Part shown: one piece after another, positions 26,355 to 35,705 of the stretch
Layout of the letters: every line of letters starts with the position of its first letter
Numbering within the stretch: the first letter of the stretch is position 1
From: Polyangiaceae bacterium
GTDB taxonomy: Bacteria; Myxococcota_A; Polyangia; Polyangiales; Polyangiaceae
DNA length: 64,000 nucleotides
NCBI GenBank assembly: GCA_016712345.1
Contig: JADJRH010000001.1
Coordinates: 3,038,001-3,102,000, forward strand
Direction: 5' to 3'
The notes under the pieces: generated by a model
What the model was told of the DNA's origin: nothing
Databases searched by the model: none
Seen by the model: only the letters and a program-made list of their open reading frames with translations
Made by a program: the position numbers and the translations under genes

Positions 26355-28079
26355 ATGCCCGCGACCCTTGAGCAGAGCTTCATGAAAGCGTTGTTCCACG
26401 GCGTGATCGCCGAGGACATGATCTTTCCGTTTCCTGAAACACCCAAGGAAGAGCGCGAAAACGTGGGCGTAATGCTCGACACGGTGCGCCGCTTTTTCAA
26501 CACCAACGTCGATTCAAAAAAGATCGATCAAGAACATCGGATCGACGAAAGTGTACTCACGGGGCTAAAAGAACTTGGGCTGTTCGGCCTACAAATCCCG
26601 CAGGAACACGGCGGCGTAGGGCTCTCCACCCATTCGTACCTACGCGTCATGCAGGAGGTTGCCGGTCGCGATACGTCGGTTGCAGTAACGCTCGGCGCGC
26701 ATCAATCCATCGGCCTCAAAGCGCTTCTTCTGTTCGGCACGGCCGACCAAAAAAAGCGTTATTTACCCGCTCTCGCAACCGGTGAAAAAGTCGCGGCGTT
26801 TGCCCTCACAGAGCCCGGCGCCGGCTCCGACGCCGCGGGGATCAAGACCCACGCCGAGCTTTCACCCGATGGGCAATCGTTCATCCTGAATGGCTCCAAG
26901 ATCTGGATCACCAACGGCGGGTTTGCCGACATCTTCACGGTTTTTGCGCGCACGTCTCCTGCCGAAGAAGGCAAAAAACCTAAGATCACAGCCTTTTTTG
27001 TGGAGCGTGGCAAAGGAGTTACCTCCGGTCCGAGTGAACACAAACTCGGAATTCGAGGCACTTCCACCACCGAGATTTTTTTTGAGGACGTGGTCGTTCC
27101 CCGCGAAAACGTCATCGGTGAAGTGGGCAAAGGCTTCAAGGTCGCAATGGAGGTGCTCAACAACGGGCGATTGGGCCTCGCCGCCGGGTGTGTCGGACTG
27201 TCCCAAACGCTCGTCAAAATGGCCATTGAACGCGTTCAAGAGCGACGCGCGTTCGGCCGCAGCATCGGCGACTACGGAATGATCAAAGACAAGATCGCCG
27301 GCATGCTCGCGAGCCTCTACGCGCTTGAATCAATGACGTACCTCACTGCGAGCATGGTCGACACAAAGGCCGACTACTCAATTGAAAGCGCCATCTGCAA
27401 AGTGATGGGCTCCGAAACGCTCTGGAGCATCGTCAACGAAACGCTCCAGATCGCGGCCGGTATTGGCTACATGCAGGACTACCCATACGAGCGCATGTTG
27501 CGCGACGCGCGCATCAACCTGATTTTTGAAGGTACGAACGAGATCCTTCGCGCGTTCATCGCCCTTTCGGGCATGGCCGGCCCCGGAAAAGCGCTGGTTG
27601 AAGTTGCGCGCGCCATGCGCGAGCCGATCAAGGGATTTGGCCTGCTGAGCGACTTCGCCGTGCGAAAAGCTCGATCGATGTTGGGGCGCGAGCGAGCGAC
27701 GCGTGCGCACCCGCTCCTCTCGCGTGAAGCCGTGATCTTTGAAGAGTACGCAGGCGAGTTGGCTTCTCAGACTGAAGCGCTCCTTCGCAAACACGGTCGC
27801 GACATCGCTGAAATGCAGTTTGCGCAACGCCGCATCGCCGACGAAGCCATTGACCTCTTCGGTATTGCGGCGTGCCTCGCGCGCACCAGTCGCGCCATTG
27901 AAAAGCGCGGCGAAGAGGGCGCGCGTCGCGAAATTGACCTCACCACGGTGTTCACCGCCATGGCTCACAAGCGCCTTCGGCAAAACGCGTCGGACTACCA
28001 AAAAAACGACGATGAGCTTCGAAAAGCGGTTGCCGTGCGCGCTTATCAAGACGGCGCCTACCCGTTTGATTTGCTTTAG
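26355..28079 (+). CDS. Acyl-CoA dehydrogenase
   Basis: 574 residues, the size of VLCAD/ACAD9-like enzymes with an extra C-terminal helical region beyond the core ~400. Catalyses FAD-dependent alpha-beta dehydrogenation of acyl-CoA. Signatures: AFALTEPGAGSDAAG, KIWITNGG, GIRGTSTTEIFFEDVVVP, and the C-terminal YPYERMLRDARINLIFEGT carrying the predicted base Glu (FEGTNEILR). Chain-length preference unknown. GGTAG lies a few bases before the ATG. It is followed by an intergenic repeat that can fold as a hairpin. Confidence 0.9.
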   Translation: MPATLEQSFMKALFHGVIAEDMIFPFPETPKEERENVGVMLDTVRRFFNTNVDSKKIDQEHRIDESVLTGLKELGLFGLQIPQEHGGVGLSTHSYLRVMQEVAGRDTSVAVTLGAHQSIGLKALLLFGTADQKKRYLPALATGEKVAAFALTEPGAGSDAAGIKTHAELSPDGQSFILNGSKIWITNGGFADIFTVFARTSPAEEGKKPKITAFFVERGKGVTSGPSEHKLGIRGTSTTEIFFEDVVVPRENVIGEVGKGFKVAMEVLNNGRLGLAAGCVGLSQTLVKMAIERVQERRAFGRSIGDYGMIKDKIAGMLASLYALESMTYLTASMVDTKADYSIESAICKVMGSETLWSIVNETLQIAAGIGYMQDYPYERMLRDARINLIFEGTNEILRAFIALSGMAGPGKALVEVARAMREPIKGFGLLSDFAVRKARSMLGRERATRAHPLLSREAVIFEEYAGELASQTEALLRKHGRDIAEMQFAQRRIADEAIDLFGIAACLARTSRAIEKRGEEGARREIDLTTVFTAMAHKRLRQNASDYQKNDDELRKAVAVRAYQDGAYPFDLL

Positions 28080-28121
28080 TGCCGCGTGTCAAAAGTCCTG
28101 CCGGACTTTTGGCGCCGTCGA
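28079..28121 (+). repeat. Dispersed intergenic repeat with hairpin (copy 1)
   Basis: Begins at the stop codon of the acyl-CoA dehydrogenase gene. Core CAAAAGTCC-TGCC-GGACTTTTG is a perfect 9-bp hairpin. About 41 of 44 positions match, in inverted orientation, the right arm of the palindromic array at 49243-49286. It is a candidate terminator and a mobile or recombining sequence. Confidence 0.75.
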
Positions 28122-28260
28122 CAAGAATTTGAAATCGGTTTCGGCATACCGATTGCGGCGTTGACCGGAGGGGTTGCGCGCTTGAGATTCCGCGCACCGC
28201 GAAATCTGCTGCGCGCCGAGATCCACAGCGCAGTGACTTGAGCGGCGGAGCCGAAGCAGG

Positions 28261-29139
28261 GTGACGTTCCTTTCCTCACTGCTGACCTGGGCGAACGTTC
28301 CGTTCGTCGTCGCGCTGGGCGTAGCCGTCAGCTTCGTCCTCCTCCAGGTTTCCGGGCTCCTCGGTCTTCTTGCCGGTGACCACGGCGGCGACGGCGATCA
28401 CGAAGCCGATGCCGACGCCAACGCCGATGCGGACGCCAGCGCTGACGCCGACGCGGATGCAGACGCCGACGGTGACGCTGATGCGGATGCGGACGCCGAC
28501 GGAAATGGACACCCCGCGCCGCACCCGGCCGCCGCCGCAGGCAAAGAAATTCTCACAGGCATGGGCTTTGGCACCATGCCCCTTTCCATCGTTTGGCAGG
28601 CCTTTGCGGTGTGTTTCGCGCTCGGCGGTATCACTGCAAACACGGTGTACCTTTCGGTAACCCGAGCCCTGCCAACATCGGCGCTCGCGATCTCGTTTCC
28701 GATCGCCGCCGTGTTTGCCTACGTTGCCACGCGCCTCGTTTCAAAGGTGTTTGGTCGCCTTGCTCCCGCGGCCGGCAAAACTTCGGTTTCCCGACGCGAT
28801 CTGATCGGCAAAAGCGCAGTCGTGATCTCGTCAAAGGTGAGCGATGAATTCGGTGAAGTTCGCCTCACCGATTCAAGCGGGATCGTCCATCGGGTGATTT
28901 GCAGGGTGATGCCCGGTGAAAGCAGCGTTTCCGAGGGGCGAGAAGTGGTCTTCGTGGACTACGATCGCGAGCGCGACCACCTATTTGTTGCGCCGCTCGA
29001 CGTGGACGCGCCGCCCAACAAACGCCGCGTCGGGACAACCGCGCGCGTACGCGTGAAAACGCCGGCGGATCCCGACGAAAGCGGTGCGGAGGACGGCGTC
29101 GGCACCCCAAAGGTGGGCGACGCGAACAGATCGGCATAG
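28261..29139 (+). CDS. NfeD/YqiJ-like membrane protein with acidic repeat
   Basis: 292 residues from GTG. A hydrophobic N-terminus (residues about 10-38) leads into an Asp/Ala repeat (about 47-81), then two membrane segments (about 105-130 and 140-165) and a C-terminal OB-fold-like domain (DLIGKSAVVISSKV, EVRLTDSSGIVHRVICRV, GREVVFVDYDRERD). This order matches YqiJ/NfeD-type partners of flotillins, and a flotillin gene follows about 140 bp downstream. The Asp-Ala linker is unusual; it may bind cations or act as a spacer. Role: membrane-microdomain organisation with the flotillin (inference from family context). Confidence 0.75.
   Translation: MTFLSSLLTWANVPFVVALGVAVSFVLLQVSGLLGLLAGDHGGDGDHEADADANADADASADADADADADGDADADADADGNGHPAPHPAAAAGKEILTGMGFGTMPLSIVWQAFAVCFALGGITANTVYLSVTRALPTSALAISFPIAAVFAYVATRLVSKVFGRLAPAAGKTSVSRRDLIGKSAVVISSKVSDEFGEVRLTDSSGIVHRVICRVMPGESSVSEGREVVFVDYDRERDHLFVAPLDVDAPPNKRRVGTTARVRVKTPADPDESGAEDGVGTPKVGDANRSA
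28405..28500 (+). repeat. In-frame Asp-Ala repeat
   Basis: Roughly 16 alternating GAC/GAT and GCC/GCG codons encoding (Asp-Ala)n with single Asn, Ser and Gly substitutions. Third positions vary, so it is older than the MGRD repeat. Confidence 0.85.
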
Positions 29140-29278
29140 AAGCGCCGCCTCTCTCAAACCAAGTGGCCGGCCGAGTTGCTGATGCGGCCAAGCAGTGGGG
29201 GAACACAGAGACTTTGCGGGGGATGCTTAGCAATTGGGGCTTTTCTTAAAGGACATTTTCCTAACGGGAGAAGGGTCG

Positions 29279-31444
29279 ATGGGTTTTTTCAATGACAATC
29301 CGCAAGCCGCCGTCATCGCTTTGGCGATCTTCGTCGGCGTCTTTCTGATCGCAGTTGTTGCGATCGCCTTTGCCCGGTTTTATCGGCGCCCCGGCGCTGA
29401 TGAGGCACTCGTCAGAACCGGTTCCGGCGGCAATCAGGTGGCGATTGGAGAAGGCATTTTCGTCTACCCGATCCTGCACCAGCTCATGCGTGTTTCACTG
29501 CGCTCCAGCAAACTCAGTGTGGAACGAAGCGCCAAAAATGCCCTTGTTACCAAGGACAAAATCAAGGCGAACGTCACCACAGAACTGTACGTCAAAGTCG
29601 CACCCGTCAAAGAAGACGTGCTCGCGGCGGCTCGTTCGTTCGGCGATCGAAGCCTCGATGAACACGCCATCGGCGATCTGATTGAAGGCAAACTCACCGA
29701 TGCACTTCGCTCGGTTGCAGCCAATCAAACGTTCATGGAGCTGCACTCGCAACGCAAACAGTTTGCCGAGCACATTCAGGCTGCGCTCGCCGAAGAACTC
29801 GCAAAAAACGGCCTCACGCTCGAGAACGTTTCGATCACCGCGCTTGCCATGGTTCCGGTGAAAGACCTCGATCCGCACGATGTATTCGATGCTGAAGGTC
29901 TACGCGCGATCACCGACAGCGTTCAATCAAACGCGGAGAAAACCAACCAGATCCAGCGCGAAAAAGAATTGGCGATTCACCTCCAAAACGTCGAGGCGCG
30001 CAAACGCTCGCTCACCATGGAGCAAGATCAGGCGCAGGCCGAAGCCGATCAGACGCGTCGCGTTCAAGAGTACAAAGCCACTCAGAGCGCCGAGACAGCA
30101 AAGGCGATCTACATCCAAGAACAGGCGCGCGAACTTGCCGCGTTTGAAAAACAACAGGCTGTAGAAAAGGCGCGCATCTCGCAGGAGCAGGCCATTGCGG
30201 TGGCGCAGGCCCAGCGCATCAAGGCAGAACGCGAAGCGCAAATTGCCACTGAAAAAGCGCAGCAAGCCGCTGAAATCGCCAAACAGCGCGAGATCGAAGC
30301 CGCGATGATTGAAAAAGAAAAAACGGTGCAGGCCGCAGAAATCGACCGCCAAAAAGCGCTCGAAGCCGCCACCATCGAAAAACAAAAAGTCGTTGAGGCT
30401 TCCGAGATCGTGAAGCAACAAGCGATTGAAACGGCTCGCGTCGGCAAGCACATCGCCATTACGCAAAGTGAAGAGCAGGCGGCTCGCGCCGGTGCACTCA
30501 AAGCTCAGGCCGAAGCCGAACAGCAACAGGCCATGCAGGCGATCATCACGGTGGAAGAAACGGCCAAAGCCAACCGTGAAAAAGGCATTGCGATCATCAA
30601 GAGCGAAGAAGCCGCTCAACAGTCGCGCATTGCCGCCGAACGCGAGGCTTTCAAAAAGAAGCTTGAAGCTGAAACCGCCGCCGCGGCGGTCAAAGCCCAG
30701 GCCGAAGGTGAAGCGTCCGCGAAAAAGGCCCAAGCAGAAGGTGAAATTGCGCGCGCGCAGGGTGTCGCCCGCTCGCAAGAACTCCAGGCTCAGGCAACCG
30801 CAAAGGTGGTGCAGATCCAAGCTCAAGCAGAAGCCGATCGTGTACGCATCTCCGCTGAAGCACGTGCCAAGGCGGCCCAGCAGGAGGCTGAAGCCACCAT
30901 TGCTCTCGCCGAAGCTCTTCGAAAGAAAGGCGCCGCGGAAGCCGAGGCCAAACAGAAGATGGTTGAAGCTGAAAACGCCGTTTCCACTAAGTTCTTAATG
31001 CGCGACATCGCCGTCAAAGCGCTCGAAGTGCTGCCCTCGGTCACGCATGAACTCATGCAACCCGCCAAGGCCATCAGCGAGATCAAAGTGCTTCAACTCC
31101 AGGGTGGAATGAACGGCGCTTCCAACGGCGACGGCTCGTCGAACGGCGGCTCCATGTTCGGCGCCTCGTCACCCATTCTCAAAACCATCATGGAAGCCGG
31201 CGCCGCGTACCCACTTCTCCGTGAAATGCTGAGCTTCGCGCAGGTCGACACGGGTAAGGTTGCTGACAAGGTTCGCGCCTTCGTTGGATCTTTGCCGGCC
31301 GAGGTAAAAGCCGTCGTTGACGCCGATCCCGAGCTGCAAACCAAACTCGCCGAGATCACGCGGCGCGTTCAAGACACAACGCTTGAACCGATCCCCAATG
31401 ATCCCGAAGTTCGCGTTGAAGGTGTACCGATCGGCGGAGAGTGA
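29279..31444 (+). CDS. Flotillin-family (YqiK-like) membrane scaffold protein
   Basis: About 721 residues. One N-terminal membrane helix (AVIALAIFVGVFLIAVVAIA) is followed by a band-7/SPFH domain (VSLRSSKLSVERSAKNALVTKDKIK) and a very long Ala/Glu/Gln/Lys-rich coiled coil (about residues 210-590). A Gly/Ser-rich hinge and a small C-terminal helical region end the protein. Flotillins oligomerise to organise membrane microdomains. I chose ATG 29279 because GGGAGAAG sits 7 bp upstream and the N-terminal helix follows at once. It is preceded by the NfeD-like gene and followed, after 2 bp, by an ion-channel-like gene, a likely operon. Confidence 0.9.
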   Translation: MGFFNDNPQAAVIALAIFVGVFLIAVVAIAFARFYRRPGADEALVRTGSGGNQVAIGEGIFVYPILHQLMRVSLRSSKLSVERSAKNALVTKDKIKANVTTELYVKVAPVKEDVLAAARSFGDRSLDEHAIGDLIEGKLTDALRSVAANQTFMELHSQRKQFAEHIQAALAEELAKNGLTLENVSITALAMVPVKDLDPHDVFDAEGLRAITDSVQSNAEKTNQIQREKELAIHLQNVEARKRSLTMEQDQAQAEADQTRRVQEYKATQSAETAKAIYIQEQARELAAFEKQQAVEKARISQEQAIAVAQAQRIKAEREAQIATEKAQQAAEIAKQREIEAAMIEKEKTVQAAEIDRQKALEAATIEKQKVVEASEIVKQQAIETARVGKHIAITQSEEQAARAGALKAQAEAEQQQAMQAIITVEETAKANREKGIAIIKSEEAAQQSRIAAEREAFKKKLEAETAAAAVKAQAEGEASAKKAQAEGEIARAQGVARSQELQAQATAKVVQIQAQAEADRVRISAEARAKAAQQEAEATIALAEALRKKGAAEAEAKQKMVEAENAVSTKFLMRDIAVKALEVLPSVTHELMQPAKAISEIKVLQLQGGMNGASNGDGSSNGGSMFGASSPILKTIMEAGAAYPLLREMLSFAQVDTGKVADKVRAFVGSLPAEVKAVVDADPELQTKLAEITRRVQDTTLEPIPNDPEVRVEGVPIGGE

Positions 31445-31446
31445 TC

Positions 31447-32010
31447 ATGGCCCGCGATCTCGACAAGGCGGCAATTCACGCGATGTTTGATTTGCTGCTC
31501 CGCAACTTGGCCAACGCTCCCAGCAGGGATGCGTACACATCCCGCAAAGGTGCGTACGCATCTCCGAGCGCCGGCCAGTCGTCGCAACCCGGTGAACCGG
31601 CGCCCGACGCGCTGATCGCCGCGTTTCAAAACGCGAAGAGTACACTTCGCGACTTCGGCACGCGCGACCCGATGGACGCTGTCGCAACGATTGTAGGTGC
31701 CGGTACCGTGTTGTTTTATGCGGCTGAAAAAGGAAAAAACCCAAAGGTACAAAGCATGTGGGATGCGCTCGCGTTCATCACCACGTGCCTGTCCGTCGGG
31801 TACGATCAAGTGTTCGCAAAAACACCGGCGGGCAAAGCCATCGCCTCGTTCGTCATGACTGTCGGCCCGTCGCTCGCCGCCCGCGCGTTTGACCCGCCGC
31901 GTGCTGAAACGGAACGCGACGCAGCAAATCAAGTGGCCGCACAACAAGCCGTCGTTGAAAGGCTTGATGCCATCTTGCGTACTCTTCAGGCCCAACACGC
32001 CGCATCCTGA
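31447..32010 (+). CDS. Potassium-channel-pore-like protein with altered filter
   Basis: 187 residues starting 2 bp after the flotillin stop. The first ~70 residues are soluble and contain an AYTS and an AYAS (both from GTAC motifs). From about residue 80, VATIVGAGTVLFYAAE and DALAFITTCLSVGYDQVFAKTP, then AGKAIASFVMTVGPSLAARAF look like the helix-filter-helix layout of two-TM potassium channels, but the TVGYGD filter reads SVGYDQ. A coiled-coil-like end follows. It may be a non-conducting or differently selective pore protein working with the flotillin. The similarity is by eye; a profile search should confirm it. Confidence 0.5.
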   Translation: MARDLDKAAIHAMFDLLLRNLANAPSRDAYTSRKGAYASPSAGQSSQPGEPAPDALIAAFQNAKSTLRDFGTRDPMDAVATIVGAGTVLFYAAEKGKNPKVQSMWDALAFITTCLSVGYDQVFAKTPAGKAIASFVMTVGPSLAARAFDPPRAETERDAANQVAAQQAVVERLDAILRTLQAQHAAS

Positions 32011-32121
32011 AGCGCCCTTTCCTCCCCAAACAGCCGACTTTGAGGCGCCCCGCCCCGCCTTGAGCATTCTCAATAAACGCGCGTTCGATCGTGCTACAGG
32101 TGGTGTTCGCGAGGGCGCGCA

Positions 32122-33927
32122 GTGCAAATCGTCGTCAGCGAACGCGTGGTCGAGTGTCAAAGCGATCTAGCTTCGATCTGGACGTTCCTCTCCGACACCG
32201 ACCGCACCAACCGCGCCATCGGACTGGCCAAGCTCGATCTTGTGCCTCACTCCGACAAGTCCGCCGCGCGCTTTCTGGTCACCACCGAACTCGGCGGCTT
32301 TCGAGTTGAGTACGAAGAACGCCCGTTTGAGTGGGTGTACCTCAAACACTTCAAGATCCTTCGCCGCATGCGATCGGGCCCCATTTCGTGGATCGAAATG
32401 GCCTTTTTTCTCGACACAACCCCGCAGCGAAAAACAAGGGTTTCGCTGCGGCTCTCGCTCCTTCCCAAAATGAGCATCCTCTCCCCGTTTCTTCGTGTAC
32501 GCGCGTCGCAAAGCCTCAAGCGCATGGAAAAAGAAATCATCGCGTTTGATGCCCAACTCGCTTCGGGCATAACACCGCGCGCGCGCACCAAAACAGCAGC
32601 CCACGAAGATGCGCTTGTTCGAGCGCGCCATTCGCTCGAAACATCGATCGAGCCGGCGCTTGCCCGTCGCATCGCAGACTTCGTTCGCAACGCCGACGAT
32701 ACGCAGGTCTCGCAAATTCGCCCTTTCGATCTCGCCGACGAATGGAGCCTTGCGCGGCGCGATGTTCTCGCCGCGTGCCTCGCCGCCGTTGCCGCCGGCA
32801 TGCTCGAACTCCGTTGGGAGGTGGTTTGCCCAAGCTGCCGCAATGCAGCCAGCCAATTGCCCACCCTTGCGGATCTCGGTGAACACGCATCCTGCCAGCT
32901 CTGCGACATCGCTTTTGATGTCGACCTCGATCAATCGGTGGAGGCCACGTTTGCACCCACGCGCGCCGTTCGTGAAGTGGATGCCGGCCCGTATTGCATC
33001 GGCGGTCCCGCGCGCACGCCGCATGTTGTCGCGCAGGTGATCCTGCCCGCCAAAGGTACATCTTCTGTCATCGCGCCCGCCGAACCCGGCCCGTATCGCC
33101 TATTCGTTCGCGGCGGCGCCGCACAACGCGTTGAAGTGCGCGCAGGAGCGCCCCTTCGCATCGAACTGAAAGACACCGATTTTGGCGCAGAAACGCTTGC
33201 GATCGCGCCCTCGGGAGCGATCGCCGTCACCAGCACTCACGCCGATGAGCGTCACGCCAAACTCGAACGAACAACCTTTTCACGCGGCGCGGCCACAGCC
33301 CGTGAAGTCACCGCCATGCCCGGGTTTCGAAGGCAATTTTCATCCGATGTCCTTCGCCCCGGACTCGCCCTCAAAGTCTCCCGCGTCGGGCTTTTCTTCA
33401 GCGACCTCACCGGTTCCACGGCTCTGTATTCAGCCGCCGGAGACGCCGCCGCATTCAAGCTTGTTCAAGACCACTTTGAAGTGCTTCTCAGCATCATCGA
33501 AAAAAACCGCGGCGCACTTGTCAAAACCATCGGCGACGCCGTGATGGCTGCTTTTTCCGACGATCTTGACGGTCTTGCCGCCGCAATTGCCACTCTTCAC
33601 GCGTTTGAAGCGTTTCGCGCGCACGACTCTTTACGAAGTCGCACGCACATAAAACTAGGTGTATTCGGTGGCCCTTGCTTTGCCGTCACAGCCAACGGAG
33701 TCCTCGATTATTTCGGCCAAACAGCCAACATCGCCGCCCGTTTACAAGGTGAAGCGCGCGCCGGTGAAATCGTCTGTGAAGCTTCCCTCGCCGACCACGC
33801 GATTGCTTCCGGCGTTCTCGATCCGGCGCTCATTGTCGAACGGAGCCAGGCCCGCCTTCGCGGCGTCGATCACCCCATTGCCGTTGCGAAAATCTCTTTG
33901 CGGTCCCGCTCCTCCGCGCCCGAATGA
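32122..33927 (+). CDS. Class III adenylate/guanylate cyclase with SRPBCC and zinc-ribbon N-terminus
   Basis: 601 residues from GTG. Residues 1-150 resemble an SRPBCC lipid-binding/START fold. A zinc-ribbon-like segment (CPSCRNAAS ... ASCQLC) lies around 235-265. The C-terminal third is a class III cyclase: GLFFSDLTGSTALYS with metal-binding Asp, KTIGDAVMAAF with the second Asp, and DYFGQTANIAARLQ. It makes cAMP or cGMP; which one is not certain. The arrangement matches the DUF5939-plus-cyclase proteins of Myxococcota. The gene is 111 bp after the channel-like gene and 71 bp before the SCP2 gene. Confidence 0.85.
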   Translation: MQIVVSERVVECQSDLASIWTFLSDTDRTNRAIGLAKLDLVPHSDKSAARFLVTTELGGFRVEYEERPFEWVYLKHFKILRRMRSGPISWIEMAFFLDTTPQRKTRVSLRLSLLPKMSILSPFLRVRASQSLKRMEKEIIAFDAQLASGITPRARTKTAAHEDALVRARHSLETSIEPALARRIADFVRNADDTQVSQIRPFDLADEWSLARRDVLAACLAAVAAGMLELRWEVVCPSCRNAASQLPTLADLGEHASCQLCDIAFDVDLDQSVEATFAPTRAVREVDAGPYCIGGPARTPHVVAQVILPAKGTSSVIAPAEPGPYRLFVRGGAAQRVEVRAGAPLRIELKDTDFGAETLAIAPSGAIAVTSTHADERHAKLERTTFSRGAATAREVTAMPGFRRQFSSDVLRPGLALKVSRVGLFFSDLTGSTALYSAAGDAAAFKLVQDHFEVLLSIIEKNRGALVKTIGDAVMAAFSDDLDGLAAAIATLHAFEAFRAHDSLRSRTHIKLGVFGGPCFAVTANGVLDYFGQTANIAARLQGEARAGEIVCEASLADHAIASGVLDPALIVERSQARLRGVDHPIAVAKISLRSRSSAPE

Positions 33928-33998
33928 TTTGCAACCCGGCGGGCTTGACGCGCGGTGCATAGCGCGCCTACACAGCGCGCAAATAAGGGAGAACCACC

Positions 33999-34340
33999 AT
34001 GGCCGTCGACATCCAAAAGCTCTTCAACGAAACGCTTCCCGCCGGCATTGCCAAACATGCCGACAAGGCGAAAGAGATCGGTGCCAAGTTCCAAATGAAC
34101 ATCACCGGTGACGGCGGCGGCGAGTGGTTCATCGACCTCTCCGCATCCGGCCCCAGCGCCGTAGCCGGCAACCCCGGCGGTGCCGACTGCACCATCACCA
34201 TCAGCGCCGAAGACTTTCAAAAGCTCCAAGAGAATCCGCAAGCCAACGGCATGCAGCTCTTCTTTGCCGGCAAGCTCAAAGTCCAGGGCAACCAAATGCT
34301 CGCCATGAAGCTCCAAAAGCTCTTCGAACTCAGTGCCTGA
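33999..34340 (+). CDS. SCP2 sterol-carrier-family protein
   Basis: 113 residues, a compact SCP2-like hydrophobic-ligand-binding fold: an opening helix (IQKLFNETLPAGIAKH), then FQMNITGDGGGEWFIDLS, DCTITISAEDFQKL, and the typical LFFAGKLKVQGN core ending in a helix (MLAMKLQKLFEL). Such proteins bind fatty-acyl-CoA or sterols. GGGAG lies 8-12 bp upstream of the ATG. It is followed by a strong rho-independent terminator, so this gene ends its transcription unit. Confidence 0.85.
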   Translation: MAVDIQKLFNETLPAGIAKHADKAKEIGAKFQMNITGDGGGEWFIDLSASGPSAVAGNPGGADCTITISAEDFQKLQENPQANGMQLFFAGKLKVQGNQMLAMKLQKLFELSA

Positions 34341-34376
34341 TAGCTGCGGTTTGCCGCTTTTTCCAGGTTAACGCAA

Positions 34377-34404
34377 GGCCCCCGAAAGGGGGTTTTGCTT
34401 TTTG
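34377..34404 (+). terminator. Rho-independent terminator after the SCP2 gene
   Basis: CCCCC-GAAA-GGGGG stem (34379-34392) followed by TTTTGCTTTTTG. A GC-rich 5-bp core with a stable GAAA loop and U-tract; an extended GGC/GCC context strengthens the stem. Confidence 0.85.
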
Positions 34405-34481
34405 TCCAAAGCGTACACATCGCGCGTTGAACCTTCCCAAACGCTCTTCCGTCCTGTTTTTAGCCGCGGTACGTCCTCTCC

Positions 34482-35645
34482 ATGCGGCCCCTCCACGATA
34501 TCCGCGTTCTCGACCTCACCCGCTTGTTGCCAGGCCCCTTCGCGTCGCTTGTCCTCGCCGATCTCGGGGCCACCGTCGACAAGATCGAAGACGCGTCCGG
34601 CGGCGACTACCTGCGCCACATGCCTCCCGCGGTTGCGGGACAATCGGTTGGTTTTCACCTGCTCAACCGCAACAAACGCTCCGCGGTGATCGATCTCAAA
34701 AAGCCCAACGCCAAAGCGGCTTTTCTCCGTCTCGTTCAAAGCTACGACGTTCTGTTCGAACAGTTTCGCCCCGGCGTTCTCGATCGTCTCGGGTTGAGCC
34801 ACGCCGCTCTCACGCGTGAAAATCCCAAACTCATCATCTGCGCGCTCACCGGTTACGGCCAAACAGGCACGCTGTCGCAACGCGCCGGGCACGACCTCAA
34901 CTATCTCGCTCGTTCGGGCATTCTCGGCGCGCAGGGCCCAGCCAACGCGCCGCCTCAAGTTCCGGCCACTCAGCTTGCCGACATCAGCGGCGGGCTTTGG
35001 AGCGTCATCTCGATTTTGGCCGCTGTCCGCGAGCGCGATCGCTCGGGAAAAGGAGCCATTTTAGACATCGCCATGACCGACGGCATTCTCCCGTTTGCCA
35101 CCATGGCCATCGCCTCCGCCCTTGCCGGTGAGCCCGTTCGTCGCGGGGATGAGCCGCTCGCCGGCGGCATTGCCCCTTACCAAACGTACACATCCAAAGA
35201 CGGCCACAGCATCACGCTCGCCGCGCTTGAGCCCAAGTTTTGGATGACGTTTTGCGCCGCCGTTGGTCTTGAAGCCGGGATGGAAGCCCTTATGCCCGGC
35301 CCTCATCAAGCCGAACTCAAGACCAAAGTGGCGGCTGTGATCGCCTCCAAAACCCGCGCCGAGTGGGAAGCGTTCGGCGCTCAATACGATTGTTGTCTCG
35401 AACCTGTCCTCGACCCATCCGAGATCACGACCGACTCTCACCTCAGCTCGCGCAATCTCTTTTTCACGCTTCAAACGCCGCGCGGTCCGGTTCCTCAAAT
35501 TCGTCTGCCTATCACGGACTCTCAGGGTGTACACACGGCTCCGCCCGAAAAGGGTGAGCACACGCGTGCGATTCTTCGCGACGCCCACTTCACCGACGCT
35601 GAAATCGACGAGCTTTTGCGCACGGGCGCTGCAAAAGAAGAGTAG
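34482..35645 (+). CDS. CaiB/BaiF-family CoA-transferase (AMACR-like)
   Basis: 387 residues, matching alpha-methylacyl-CoA racemase/CoA-transferase family III. N-terminal PLHDIRVLDLTRLLPGP and DLGATVDKIEDASGGD are characteristic, followed by LNRNKRSAVIDLKKP (CoA-binding), and GHDLNYLARSG with the His-Asp pair used by racemases. It is therefore more likely an alpha-methylacyl-CoA racemase than a carnitine CoA-transferase. Together with the nearby acyl-CoA dehydrogenase and SCP2 genes it suggests branched-chain or fatty-acid breakdown. Confidence 0.85.
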   Translation: MRPLHDIRVLDLTRLLPGPFASLVLADLGATVDKIEDASGGDYLRHMPPAVAGQSVGFHLLNRNKRSAVIDLKKPNAKAAFLRLVQSYDVLFEQFRPGVLDRLGLSHAALTRENPKLIICALTGYGQTGTLSQRAGHDLNYLARSGILGAQGPANAPPQVPATQLADISGGLWSVISILAAVRERDRSGKGAILDIAMTDGILPFATMAIASALAGEPVRRGDEPLAGGIAPYQTYTSKDGHSITLAALEPKFWMTFCAAVGLEAGMEALMPGPHQAELKTKVAAVIASKTRAEWEAFGAQYDCCLEPVLDPSEITTDSHLSSRNLFFTLQTPRGPVPQIRLPITDSQGVHTAPPEKGEHTRAILRDAHFTDAEIDELLRTGAAKEE

Positions 35646-35705
35646 GGGTTGGGGGTTTCGGCTCCGACAATTTGCCTTTGTATCTACGCCATATAGACTT
35701 CCATC

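Noticed and set aside
34482..35645. Carnitine CoA-transferase (CaiB)
   Set aside because: The His-Asp GHDLNYL context and length fit AMACR-like racemases better; family III membership alone is not enough to name CaiB.
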